NCBI GenBank assembly: GCA_016179005.1
Contig: JACOSF010000256.1
Coordinates: forward strand, 1 to 17,222
DNA length: 17,222 nucleotides
From: Acidobacteriota bacterium
Lineage (GTDB): Bacteria > Acidobacteriota > Terriglobia > Acidiferrales > UBA7541
Reading direction: 5' to 3'
The notes beneath the pieces are model-generated. The model searched no databases. It was not told the DNA's origin and was given only the letters and a program-made list of their open reading frames with translations. Position numbers and translations under genes: made by a program. Position 1 is the first letter of the stretch, and every line of letters starts with the position of its first letter. Below, one piece after another: positions 1-7,339 of this stretch.

Positions 1-94
1 TCTGCTCGTTGATTTGCAGATCGCGGCGTCACTGCCCATCGTCGAGTAGCCCGAGTAATGCCAGTTAAGAGAGATTCTAAGTGACAGGAGCGAA

Positions 95-676
95 ATGAAA
101 ATGAAGAAGTTTGTGATGTTCGCTGTGATGCTTATCGTTGCGCTGGGCGCCGCCGCGCAGGCTCCAAAGCAAGTGGTTCTCCCTGCGGGATCGCCAATTC
201 TAATTCGCATGATTGATTCACTGGACACCAGCAAGACCAACACGGGCCAGCTTTTTACCGGGACTCTCGAAACCGATCTTGCCGCCGGCGGGATAGTTGT
301 CGCCAGAAGAGGTACCACCGTCCACGGCAAAGTGACCAAGTCCTCAAACGCACGCCGTTTGACTGGGAAATCCGAACTGCAGCTGGAACTCAAGGACATT
401 GTGATTAACGGCATTGCGCATCCCATCGCCACCAGCGGATTTCAATCCAAAGGCAAAAGCGAGGGCGCGCAGACGTTGAAGAAGACGGCCGGCGGCGCCG
501 GGCTCGGCGCAATCATCGGTGGAATCTCCGGCGATGCAGGGAAGGGTGCGGCCATCGGTGCAACTGCCGGCTTGGGCCTGGCCATGACCAAGAAGGGTGA
601 GCCAATCCGAGTGCCCAGTGAATCGTTGCTGGAGTTTTCTCTAAAAGTAGCCACCACGCTGCCTGTCGCGCGGTAA
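95..676 (+). CDS. Secreted glycine-zipper protein of unknown function
   Basis: The 193-residue product begins with a hydrophobic signal peptide (about residues 1-22, ending GAAAQA), so it is predicted to be exported. The middle (about 27-120) is rich in predicted beta strands and opens with an LPAGSPI segment. Residues about 132-163 form a Gly/Ala-rich glycine-zipper-like hydrophobic stretch (GAGLGAIIGG and GAAIGATAGLG), followed by a short beta-like tail containing VPSESLLEF. From memory, proteins of this layout are common and uncharacterised in Acidobacteria; I cannot name a family. A CAGGAG Shine-Dalgarno lies at 85-90. It suits either the ATG at 95 (4 bases away) or the ATG at 101 (10 bases away), so the start is uncertain by two codons. 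It is the first gene of a co-directional run of envelope genes. Membrane association through the zipper is inference. Confidence 0.8.
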   Translation: MKMKKFVMFAVMLIVALGAAAQAPKQVVLPAGSPILIRMIDSLDTSKTNTGQLFTGTLETDLAAGGIVVARRGTTVHGKVTKSSNARRLTGKSELQLELKDIVINGIAHPIATSGFQSKGKSEGAQTLKKTAGGAGLGAIIGGISGDAGKGAAIGATAGLGLAMTKKGEPIRVPSESLLEFSLKVATTLPVAR

Positions 677-764
677 GTTTATGCGCGCCGTGGAATCAGT
701 TTCTGAACAGCCGAACTAACCTGACATGGAAACACGAATGCGAGCTTTTTTGAGGGGAGGAAAA

Positions 765-1274
765 ATGAACCGACGACTACTGACATGGGCAATCTTTGTT
801 CTCCTGTCGGGGGCAGCCACCGCGTTCGCGCAGCAGAAGGTCTTCATCGACTGGGATCATAAAGTCGATTTCTCCGGCTACCGAACCTACGCCTGGGCAG
901 AGATTAAGAACCGTGCTCCCTCCGAGTTGACCCACAAACGCATCCTCGATTTCACGGATGAGCAACTCGCAAGCAAAGGTCTCCGGAAGGTGGACAGCAA
1001 TCCGGATTTGTATCTCGTTTACAATGCCGGGACACAGCTCGTTTCTGAACTGTACGACCCCAACTATGTTCCCTGGGCCTCCGGAGGGGAAAATGTGAGT
1101 GAGACAGTCCTCCGACTGAAGGCAACATTGGTCATCGACCTTGTTGATGCCGGAAAGAAGCAACTTGTCTTTCGGGGAATTGCTAAGGACACGGTTTCGG
1201 AGGACCCCCAGCAAAACGCCAAGAAAGTGAAGAAGGCAGTGGAGAACATCTTTAAGCGATATCCGCCCAAGTGA
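765..1274 (+). CDS. DUF4136 family envelope protein (copy 1)
   Basis: The product of about 169 residues has a signal peptide (MNRRLLTWAIFV to AFAQ) and a DUF4136-like body. The pattern DFSGYRTYAW follows soon after cleavage, then QLASKGL, an LVIDLVDAGKKQLVFRG strand pair, and a C-terminal YPPK. DUF4136 proteins are exported, often lipoproteins, and have no established biochemical role. No convincing lipobox cysteine is seen here, so it is probably a soluble periplasmic protein. I chose the ATG at 765 rather than the in-frame ATG at 726 because GGGGAGG at 754-760 sits 4 bases before it and the signal peptide then starts at the N-terminus. It shares the DF..Y.TY.W, QL..KGL and terminal PPK pattern with the two other copies in this window (1334 and 6561), so these are divergent paralogs. 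Confidence 0.85.
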   Translation: MNRRLLTWAIFVLLSGAATAFAQQKVFIDWDHKVDFSGYRTYAWAEIKNRAPSELTHKRILDFTDEQLASKGLRKVDSNPDLYLVYNAGTQLVSELYDPNYVPWASGGENVSETVLRLKATLVIDLVDAGKKQLVFRGIAKDTVSEDPQQNAKKVKKAVENIFKRYPPK

Positions 1275-1333
1275 AAAGGACGAATCGAGTGCGACGAGCG
1301 AATTCGCACTGAAAAAATAAAGAGGAGGTTGCG

Positions 1334-1888
1334 ATGTATCCCAAGTCTACAAGCAGAACAACTCAAATCATGCTGGCCATGGCCCTTATCCTTTTCGGGT
1401 GCAGTGCCGTGCTGGCGCAAGATGTGAAATTCAACTTCATGCCGGGGACCGATTTTTCAAAATTCAAGACGTACAAGTGGGTCGCCATCGAAGGTGCCAT
1501 GCACCCGGATCAGATCATTGATCAGCAGATTAAGCAGGCGATTGACGCGCAACTCGCCTCCAAAGGCCTGACCAAGTCCGACAGCGAGGATGCCGACCTG
1601 TACATCGGATACCAGGTTTCGATCACGCAGGAAAAGGAATGGAGTGCTTACGGAACCGGTGGCGTAGGTTGGCGCCGGGGTGGCGGGATGGCCACGGTGA
1701 CCAGTTCGACGCTTCAGATCGGGACACTCGGTTTCGATGTGTACGACCGGGCCAACAAACAGCTGATCTGGCGAGGTTCAGCGACCAAGACGTTGAATCC
1801 TCCCAAGGATCCGGAGAAGAGACAGAAGAATCTAGAGAAGGCTATTGCCAAGCTGTTGAAGGATTTCCCTCCAAAGCCGAAAAAATAG
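1334..1888 (+). CDS. DUF4136 family envelope protein (copy 2)
   Basis: This 184-residue protein has an N-terminal signal sequence ending either at LFGC (a weak lipobox around Cys23, which would make it a lipoprotein) or at AVLAQ (signal peptidase I). The mature part is DUF4136-like: DFSKFKTYKWV, then QLASKGLTKSDSEDADLYIGY, a glycine-rich loop (GTGGVGWRRGGG), the strand pair LGFDVYDRANKQLIWRG, and a charged helix ending FPPKPKK. GAGGAGG at 1322-1328 is well placed for the ATG at 1334. It lies 59 bases downstream of the first DUF4136 gene on the same strand and is probably co-transcribed with it. Its sequence differs strongly from copy 1 outside the shared signature positions, so the duplication is old. 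Function is unknown. Confidence 0.87.
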   Translation: MYPKSTSRTTQIMLAMALILFGCSAVLAQDVKFNFMPGTDFSKFKTYKWVAIEGAMHPDQIIDQQIKQAIDAQLASKGLTKSDSEDADLYIGYQVSITQEKEWSAYGTGGVGWRRGGGMATVTSSTLQIGTLGFDVYDRANKQLIWRGSATKTLNPPKDPEKRQKNLEKAIAKLLKDFPPKPKK

Positions 1889-2080
1889 CGCGGTGCAGGG
1901 AATCGCCCGGATTGAAATGCGCGAAGTGTGAACAGCGGAGTGAAGCAGCAGACTTCCATGGCAAATCAACCGCCCAAATAATCGCTTCATCTTCACGGAG
2001 CGAGAAATTTGAGTGGGCACGATGACCGGAACATCAGATTTACGGAAAACGCAGCAAGGCAGAGTTAACGAGGAGGAATT

Positions 2081-3928
2081 GTGAGAGCGGCACTGACAGC
2101 GCGTTTAGTTTTCTTTGTGGCAGTCCTGGTAGCCATTTTGAGTTTCGTCGCGCAACCCACGATGGCCCAATTGAGCGGATTTAACATCAAGGGCGATATG
2201 GGGCTTAAGTCCGGCTCGCAGGCCCCGCCGGGCGGATACGTCGCCTTGTTGTTCTACCATTACGGCTCTGACACGATTAAAGATCGATTCGGAAACACGG
2301 TCGCCACGAGCGGCGACATTTCCATCGGGGCTGGCGCCGCACTGTTCAACCTGGTCACCACGAAGAAGTTTCTTGGCGCCAACTACGGCTTTGTGGTCGC
2401 TCCACTTGTGTTCATGAACACCGCGATTGAATCTCCGCGGTTCGGTCTGAATCCTTCCCCTGGGTTCGGCGACATCTTCATCATGCCCATCAGCCTCGGC
2501 TGGCACTTGAAACGGGCGGATGTGACCACCAGTTACAGCATCTTCATGCCCACCGGCCGCTACTCGGTGGGCGCCAACGACAACACGAGTCTGGATATGT
2601 GGGGTCATGAGTGGGCGCTCGGCACAACGGTGTACCTCACAGAAAACAAGGCCTGGCACGTGGCCACGAACATGGCACTCGAGTTTCACACCGGCAAGCG
2701 ACACAGCGCCGCCAAGGTGGGGAGTCTCCTAACACTCGAAGGTGGACTCGGCCGAGACGTCCTGAAGGGCGCGGGAAGCATTGGCGTGGCTTACTACTCG
2801 CAATGGAAGATCAGCAGCGACACGCTTACCGGCCTCCCTGCTCTGTTGGTGTCAGGGAAGAACCGCAGTTTCGCCATTGGCCCCGAGATCAATTTGCCGC
2901 TTGTGGCCAGAAAAACCCTATTCGGGTTCGTCACCTTCCGCTATCAGTTCGAGACCTACGCACGGACCGCCCTACAGGGGAATGCTCTGACCCTGATGAC
3001 TACATTTCTTCTGAAGCCGATCAACCTCGCTCCGCCGCCGCCACCGGCGAACCGCGCGCCATCCGTGAGCTGTTCCGCGGCGATGTCCTCGGTCTATGCC
3101 GGCTCGGCCGAAACGGTTGCGGTGAGCGCCACGGGCAGCGATCCTGACGGCGACTCGTTGACCTACGCTTGGTCCACCTCTGGCGGCCGCGTGGAAGGCG
3201 CCGGTGCAAGCGTGCGCTGGAATTCTACCGGACTTGCTGCAGGCAACTATCGTGTGAGCGCACAGGCCAGCGACGGCAAGGGCGGCACGTCAAGTTGCGA
3301 CGCAGAGATTCGCGTCGAGCCCAAGCCCAATGCTTCGCCGACCATGAGCTGTTCGATGGAGCGCAGCTCAGTGCTCTCCGGCGAGCGTGTGCGTGTCAAC
3401 GTGCGCGCGGCCGATGCGGATAACGATCCGCTCACCTACACTTGGAGCGCCTCCGCTGGCCATATTGTCGGCAGCGGAGACACCGTGCAGTTTGATGCCA
3501 CAGGCTTGCGTGCAGGCCGCTACACGGTAACCGGACGTGTGGACGATGGCCGCGGCGGCGCCACGGATTGCTCGGCCAGCCTGAACGTGACCGAGCCGCC
3601 GCCTCCGCCACAAGCCAGCAAGTTGAACGAATGCTTGTTCCGCACGGGAAGCGCGCGCGTGGACAACGTCTGCAAACGCATCCTCGACGATGTAGCCATC
3701 CGCCTGAACGCTGAGCCCAACGCCACTGTCGTGCTGGTTGGCTACGCCGATCCGAAGGAAAGCAAGACTCTCAACAGCACGCGCGCTGCCGCCGCCGCGA
3801 AATACCTCGGAGACAAAGGCGTTTCAGCGGGCCGCATCAACCAGCGCAGCGCCACAGGTCAGGCTGGGGCGGATAAGCAGAATCGCCGCGTCGACGTGGT
3901 TTGGGTGCCTGCAGGCGCAACGTTCTAG
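2081..3928 (+). CDS. Outer-membrane barrel with two Ig/PKD-like domains and a C-terminal OmpA domain
   Basis: A GTG start with AGGAGG at 2071-2076 gives 615 residues. Residues 1-30 are a signal peptide (ending TMAQ). About 31-312 alternate in beta-strand fashion and resemble the transporter-like barrels annotated as MetA-pathway phenol degradation (SphA-type); this part is the least certain. A proline linker (APPPPPANRAP) leads to two similar domains of about 85 residues (about 325-412 and 420-503). Each has an SDPDGDSLTYAWS-like or DADNDPLTYTWS-like motif typical of PKD/Ig-like folds and one cysteine near each end, a plausible disulfide. A second linker (PPPPPQ) precedes an OmpA-like domain (about 515-612). 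That domain retains the Asp of the GYAD motif and the Arg of NSTRAAAA, which match the residues that bind diaminopimelate in OmpA, plus NRRVDVVW at the end. The protein probably ties the outer membrane to peptidoglycan, with the Ig domains as a periplasmic spacer. Confidence 0.85.
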   Translation: MRAALTARLVFFVAVLVAILSFVAQPTMAQLSGFNIKGDMGLKSGSQAPPGGYVALLFYHYGSDTIKDRFGNTVATSGDISIGAGAALFNLVTTKKFLGANYGFVVAPLVFMNTAIESPRFGLNPSPGFGDIFIMPISLGWHLKRADVTTSYSIFMPTGRYSVGANDNTSLDMWGHEWALGTTVYLTENKAWHVATNMALEFHTGKRHSAAKVGSLLTLEGGLGRDVLKGAGSIGVAYYSQWKISSDTLTGLPALLVSGKNRSFAIGPEINLPLVARKTLFGFVTFRYQFETYARTALQGNALTLMTTFLLKPINLAPPPPPANRAPSVSCSAAMSSVYAGSAETVAVSATGSDPDGDSLTYAWSTSGGRVEGAGASVRWNSTGLAAGNYRVSAQASDGKGGTSSCDAEIRVEPKPNASPTMSCSMERSSVLSGERVRVNVRAADADNDPLTYTWSASAGHIVGSGDTVQFDATGLRAGRYTVTGRVDDGRGGATDCSASLNVTEPPPPPQASKLNECLFRTGSARVDNVCKRILDDVAIRLNAEPNATVVLVGYADPKESKTLNSTRAAAAAKYLGDKGVSAGRINQRSATGQAGADKQNRRVDVVWVPAGATF

Positions 3929-3986
3929 GCACTCGACAACGGTGGAGTCGAAATGCGGGCCAACACTGCTGGCCACCTGCTCGGAT

Positions 3987-4226
3987 CGACAACTGGACCT
4001 GGTGCCGCTCTCGCTGGCCATGTCGCTCCTGTTTGGATTGCCTGCGCTTCGCAGCATTCAGCGCGACGTGCCATCCGTCGGCGTTCTCGCGGACTACATT
4101 TCTTTCATTTGGGCCGAACTGGTTGTTGCTCTCTCCGCGGTTGCCATCGTCTGGATCTGGATGGTGCGCTCCGTGGAGAAACCGAACAACGCCCTTGATG
4201 GATGGGGGCGCGAGGCGAACGCTTAA
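3987..4226 (+). pseudogene. Remnant resembling the C-terminal end of a DUF4436 membrane protein
   Basis: The 316 bases between the OmpA-barrel gene and the DUF481 gene contain one open stretch with protein-like character. From about 3987 it reads LDLVPLSLAMSLLFGLPALR, then a segment with GVLADYISFIWAELVV, a second hydrophobic helix, and a charged tail to a TAA stop at 4224-4226. Two membrane helices are predicted. The pattern of helix, LPALR, a short loop, ADxxxFxWAEL and helix matches my recollection of the C-terminus of DUF4436 proteins, which are normally several hundred residues long. The similarity begins before the only good internal ATG (4020), and no Shine-Dalgarno precedes that ATG. 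I read it as the 3' remnant of a gene whose front was lost. The alternative is a real 68-residue small membrane protein starting at 4020. Confidence 0.45.
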
Positions 4227-4244
4227 GTTAAAGGAGCCGTGCGG

Positions 4245-5312
4245 ATGCACATCCCAACTCCACGCCTATCGCGACCGTTCTGGCTGATCCTGTGCGGCTT
4301 CCTGCTGCTGGCCTCAATGGCACAGGCACAAGCCAAGCGCCGCGATGTGGTGGTCATGAAGAACGGTGACAAGATTACCGGCGAAATCAAGAAATTAGAG
4401 CACGGGCAGCTATACGTTGAAACCGACTACGCCATCGATCCCATCCCGGTGGATTGGCTGCAAGTCGAACGCGTGGAGAGCACGGCCAAATATCAGGTGG
4501 AACTTGATACTGGGCAGCGCCTCGCCGGAACGATCGCCAAGATTCCGTCCAGCGAAGCGCCCGGGGAAGACTTCCGCATCGAAGCACCCGGCTCACTCGA
4601 GCGCCTGCGGGCGGCCGACATAGTAGCCATCCACTCTAAGAAGCCAAGCTTCTGGAGACAATTAAAGGGCTCGGTCGATTACGGTTTCAGCTACACAAGC
4701 GGCAACGAACAAACGCAATCCAATCTGAGCGCCAGTACCGCGTACGACTCAACCAGGTTTGCTTCCAAGTTGAGCTTAAGCTCTTCCTTCACCGGCCAGT
4801 CAGGTGCAGGAAGAACCAACCGCGAAAACATCACCTCCATCTCGCAAATTTTCTTATCCCGTAATTCCTTTGTCGGTGGGCTCGTGGATTTCCTGACCAG
4901 CAACCAGCAGAGCCTGGACCTGCGCACCACGCTGGGCGGCGGATACGGCCGCTACCTGATCCGCAATAGTCGAACGCAGTTTGCCTGGATCGGAGGGCTG
5001 GTCTTTACGAAAGAACTTTATGACCCGGCCTCGGGGTTGAATCCAAAGCAGAAAAACGTCGAAGCCTTGGCCGCAGCCGAGTTCTCCTGGTATCGCTTTA
5101 ACAGGGCAGAGTTGCAGATCAGCTTTCAAATGTTCCCAAGCGTCTCCGACACCGGCCGCGTCCGCAGCAATTTAAGCAGCAGCTTTTCTTTCAACCTTGT
5201 TCGCGATCTTTATTGGAAGTTTAGCCTTTGGAATACGTTCGATAGCAAGCCGCCGGTCAGCGCCAAAAAGAACGAATTCGGAATCAGTAGCGGCTTTGGC
5301 TGGAGGTTTTAA
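4245..5312 (+). CDS. DUF481 / YdiY-like outer-membrane barrel protein
   Basis: The 355-residue protein has a signal peptide (about 1-30, ending MAQAQA). A small N-terminal domain carries VVMKNGDKITGEIKKLEHG, an arrangement often found before DUF481 barrels. A C-terminal beta-barrel region of about 220 residues starts near KGSVDYGFSYTSGNEQTQSN and ends in aromatic GFGWRF, a typical outer-membrane protein end recognised by the BAM machinery. Alternating segments such as SNLSASTAYDSTRF and SNLSSSFSFNLVRDLYWKF support the barrel. DUF481 proteins include E. coli YdiY, described as salt-induced; the molecular function is not settled. AAGGAG at 4231-4236 is 8 bases from the ATG at 4245 but only 2 from the GTG at 4239, so I prefer 4245. 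The next gene follows after 2 bases. Confidence 0.88.
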   Translation: MHIPTPRLSRPFWLILCGFLLLASMAQAQAKRRDVVVMKNGDKITGEIKKLEHGQLYVETDYAIDPIPVDWLQVERVESTAKYQVELDTGQRLAGTIAKIPSSEAPGEDFRIEAPGSLERLRAADIVAIHSKKPSFWRQLKGSVDYGFSYTSGNEQTQSNLSASTAYDSTRFASKLSLSSSFTGQSGAGRTNRENITSISQIFLSRNSFVGGLVDFLTSNQQSLDLRTTLGGGYGRYLIRNSRTQFAWIGGLVFTKELYDPASGLNPKQKNVEALAAAEFSWYRFNRAELQISFQMFPSVSDTGRVRSNLSSSFSFNLVRDLYWKFSLWNTFDSKPPVSAKKNEFGISSGFGWRF

Positions 5313-5314
5313 CG

Positions 5315-6505
5315 ATGCAAACAAACCAATCAAGCTGGGTTGCGAGGAGCTTCGACTTCCCTTTACTGGAAGGCGGTCCCTTGTACCGCCTCCTTTCGCG
5401 GGCGGGATTGACGAGGCCCGAGGGGCAGTGGCCCATATCCTGCGCGGTGGTGTTCATTCTGATCACTTGGGTGCCGATGCTAATCCTCGCTTGGATGCAA
5501 GGCGTAGCCTTCGGAGACAAGGTGCGCATCCCCCTGCTGATGGATTTCGCAGCCTACACGCGCTTCTTGATTTCCATGCCCCTCTTGATTCTCGCCGAAG
5601 CCGCGGTCGCGCCCCGGCTTTCCGGCGCGGCCAGCAGTCTCATTCAGCGGGGCCTGGTCCGCGACGGCGACCGGCAGGCTTGGCAAACGATTACCAATCG
5701 CACGCTGCAGTTGCGGGACTCGAACTGGGCCGAATTTGCGATTCTCATTCTTGCTTATTTGGGGACACTCTCCGCGGTGATGATTCTTCCAAGCAATGCG
5801 TCCACGTGGCACCTCCTGGGGGGGGCCGTGCCTTCGCCCTCCTTAGCCGGGTGGTGGTGGGTTCTGATCGGCTTACCATTATTTCAATTCCTGATTTACC
5901 GTTGGTTTTGGAGGCTACTCATTTGGTATAGCTTCCTCTGGCGCACCTCTCGCCTGGATCTGAATTTGACTCCGACTCATTTCGACGCGGCGGGAGGCTT
6001 GGGTTCCGTAGGCGGTGCGCAGGAGGGGTTTGGCCTTCTTGCTCTTGCACTGATGGCAGGCCCTGCCGGCGTTTTTGCTCGCGAGATTTTTCTTAACCGA
6101 ATCCCGCTCGGCGAGTACAAATTCATCATTGCTGGCCTGGTTGTTCTAATGTTGTGTGTTTTCCTGGGTCCTTTGTTCATGTTCTCTCCACATTTGGTTG
6201 CGGCACGAAGAGCAGGCCTTCGAGAGTACGGACTGCTGGCCACGGTTTACTGCCGAGCGTTCGATGCCAAATGGATGGGCGGCCAACGGCCGGGCGACGA
6301 GGCCCTTCTCGGGACCAGCGACATTCAGTCACTGGCCGACCTGGGCAACTCCTATGCATTTGTCTCGCGGATGAGGACCGTGCCATTTGGAATCCGCACG
6401 GCCGCGCTTCTAGCGCTGGCTTCGCTGGCTCCGATGTTGCCGTTGGTCACATCCGTGGTGCCACTGCGAGATGTCTTTGACCTTTTTCTGAAGATCCTGT
6501 TCTGA
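5315..6505 (+). CDS. Seven-helix inner-membrane protein of unknown family
   Basis: This 396-residue protein has no cleavable signal peptide. Hydrophobic segments at about 41-61, 79-98, 141-159, 180-198, 238-256, 268-290 and 362-383 suggest seven transmembrane helices. Between helices 4 and 5 is a loop with LTPTHFDAAGGLGSVGG, and before the last helix a soluble stretch with DIQSLADLGNSY and MRTVPF. I recall related motifs in uncharacterised bacterial membrane proteins but cannot assign a family or function. The ATG at 5315 lies 2 bases after the DUF481 stop, and its Shine-Dalgarno (GGAGG, 5302-5306) is inside the DUF481 coding end. The two genes are therefore almost certainly one transcript with coupled translation. 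A functional link to the DUF481 barrel is inferred from this spacing only. Confidence 0.85.
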   Translation: MQTNQSSWVARSFDFPLLEGGPLYRLLSRAGLTRPEGQWPISCAVVFILITWVPMLILAWMQGVAFGDKVRIPLLMDFAAYTRFLISMPLLILAEAAVAPRLSGAASSLIQRGLVRDGDRQAWQTITNRTLQLRDSNWAEFAILILAYLGTLSAVMILPSNASTWHLLGGAVPSPSLAGWWWVLIGLPLFQFLIYRWFWRLLIWYSFLWRTSRLDLNLTPTHFDAAGGLGSVGGAQEGFGLLALALMAGPAGVFAREIFLNRIPLGEYKFIIAGLVVLMLCVFLGPLFMFSPHLVAARRAGLREYGLLATVYCRAFDAKWMGGQRPGDEALLGTSDIQSLADLGNSYAFVSRMRTVPFGIRTAALLALASLAPMLPLVTSVVPLRDVFDLFLKILF

Positions 6506-6507
6506 GT

Positions 6508-6533
6508 TGCTTTAGCGAAAGCACCCGTGTTTT
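6508..6533 (+). terminator. Weak hairpin after the membrane-protein gene
   Basis: A perfect 6-bp stem (TGCTTT at 6508-6513 with AAAGCA at 6518-6523, loop AGCG) starts 3 bases after the stop codon, with TTTT at 6530-6533. The stem is short and AT-rich, and the T run is interrupted, so termination would be weak or partial. Confidence 0.25.
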
Positions 6534-6560
6534 CGTTGGATCGGAAGCAGGAGGCAACTG

Positions 6561-7133
6561 ATGCTCTGTAGGAAGGTTCAACAAGTTTCGGCCATTCTTG
6601 CTCTACTCTTTCTTACGCTTCCAGTTTGCGCGCAAAAAGTGCAAACCAACTACGACAAGGGCATAGACTTTTCCTCGTGCAAGCGCTACGGGTGGGGCAA
6701 AAACTATCTCATCACCCGCCAGTTCCCTGAGGATCAGGCCCGCATAGACAAAGCCATCGTGGATGCCATCAACCGTCAACTGCAAGCCAAGGGTCTGGTT
6801 CGCGACGAAGAACATCTGGACTTCGTAGTTCTTTACGAAGGCGGTGGGCTGAGCAACATTCAGACCGGGGGGCGCATGGACTTCAGCAATCCGCGCGGCC
6901 CTGCTTGGACCTATAGTTCCGATAGTCTGGGCGGTTCATCCCTCGATGTGTGGGCTTCCGTCATGGGCCATCTGCAAGTGCTGGTGGTGGATGCAAAGTC
7001 CAACACCGTGGTCTGGAAGTCGCATGTCTCCAAGAAGTATCGCGAACCCAACAAGGCCCTAGCCAACGCAGAAAAAGAAGCAGATCAGCTCATCAAGAAG
7101 GCCCTGAAGGATTTCCCGCCAAAGCGCAGGTGA
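6561..7133 (+). CDS. DUF4136 family envelope protein (copy 3)
   Basis: This 190-residue product has a signal peptide (about 1-26, ending LPVCAQ) and then a DUF4136-like body: GIDFSSCKRYGWG, RQLQAKGLVRDEEHLDFVVLY, a Gly/Ser-rich middle, the strand LQVLVVDAKSNTVVWKS, and a charged helix ending DFPPKRR. The terminal KDFPPK is identical to that of copy 2, which argues that these two are the closest pair. The cysteine near the cleavage site is not in a good lipobox, so lipidation is doubtful. GCAGGAGG at 6547-6554 is 6 bases from the ATG at 6561. It follows the seven-helix membrane protein gene by 55 bases on the same strand and ends the envelope block. Function is unknown. Confidence 0.86.
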   Translation: MLCRKVQQVSAILALLFLTLPVCAQKVQTNYDKGIDFSSCKRYGWGKNYLITRQFPEDQARIDKAIVDAINRQLQAKGLVRDEEHLDFVVLYEGGGLSNIQTGGRMDFSNPRGPAWTYSSDSLGGSSLDVWASVMGHLQVLVVDAKSNTVVWKSHVSKKYREPNKALANAEKEADQLIKKALKDFPPKRR

Positions 7134-7166
7134 AACCGAAACATCTCAGGCAGTTTCATTGCAGGT

Positions 7167-7184
7167 CGTCACAATCGTCACAAT
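7167..7184. repeat. Tandem pair of CGTCACAAT
   Basis: Two perfect adjacent copies of the 9-base unit lie between the last DUF4136 gene and the 3' end of the tRNA. The unit is not palindromic. It could be a chance duplication or a protein-binding site; nothing around it decides. Confidence 0.4.
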
Positions 7185-7247
7185 TTTGATCTGCCGCATG
7201 TAAAGCAGGATTCGGCGGCAATACAATGAAAATAAGAGACAAGAAAG

Positions 7248-7322
7248 TGGTGCCGGCGGTGGGACTCGAACCCACGACCTAGGGATTATGAGACCCTCGC
7301 TCTACCCCTGAGCTACACCGGC
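7248..7322 (-). tRNA. tRNA with CAT anticodon (Met, or Ile2)
   Basis: The reverse complement folds as a full cloverleaf. The acceptor is GCCGGTG with CGCCGGC, discriminator A and an encoded CCA (7248-7250 on the + strand). The D arm is GCTC/GAGC, the anticodon loop is CTCATAA, and the T arm is GTGGG-TTCGAGT-CCCAC. The anticodon CAT corresponds to 7288-7290. It is not an initiator, because positions 1 and 72 pair and the three stacked G-C pairs do not abut the anticodon loop. CAT-anticodon elongator genes may be tRNA-Met or the tRNA-Ile2 whose wobble C is changed to lysidine by TilS, encoded 2 kb away. I cannot decide; the acceptor resembles elongator Met more. The innermost anticodon-stem pair (31-39) is a T-T mismatch. 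Confidence 0.95.
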
Positions 7323-7339
7323 ACGGGCCTAGTCAATCC

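Noticed and set aside
2..49. Short open stretch at the left edge (LLVDLQIAASLPIVE then stop) as the end of an upstream gene
   Set aside because: Only 15 codons are visible and another frame is also open to 68; nothing identifies the frame or family. Positions 1-94 otherwise show only the Shine-Dalgarno of the first gene.
726..764. N-terminal extension of the first DUF4136 gene from the ATG at 726
   Set aside because: It would bury the signal peptide behind 13 residues and ignore the strong Shine-Dalgarno at 754-760.
1889..2080. Possible small gene or regulatory RNA between the second DUF4136 gene and the OmpA barrel gene
   Set aside because: Open frames here only extend shadows of the upstream gene; no hairpin with a T tract and no start with a ribosome site was found apart from the AGGAGG serving 2081.
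7187..7216. Inverted repeat TGCCGC/GCGGCA as a terminator for the last DUF4136 gene or the tRNA
   Set aside because: Six-bp stem with a long loop and no T tract on either side in either orientation.
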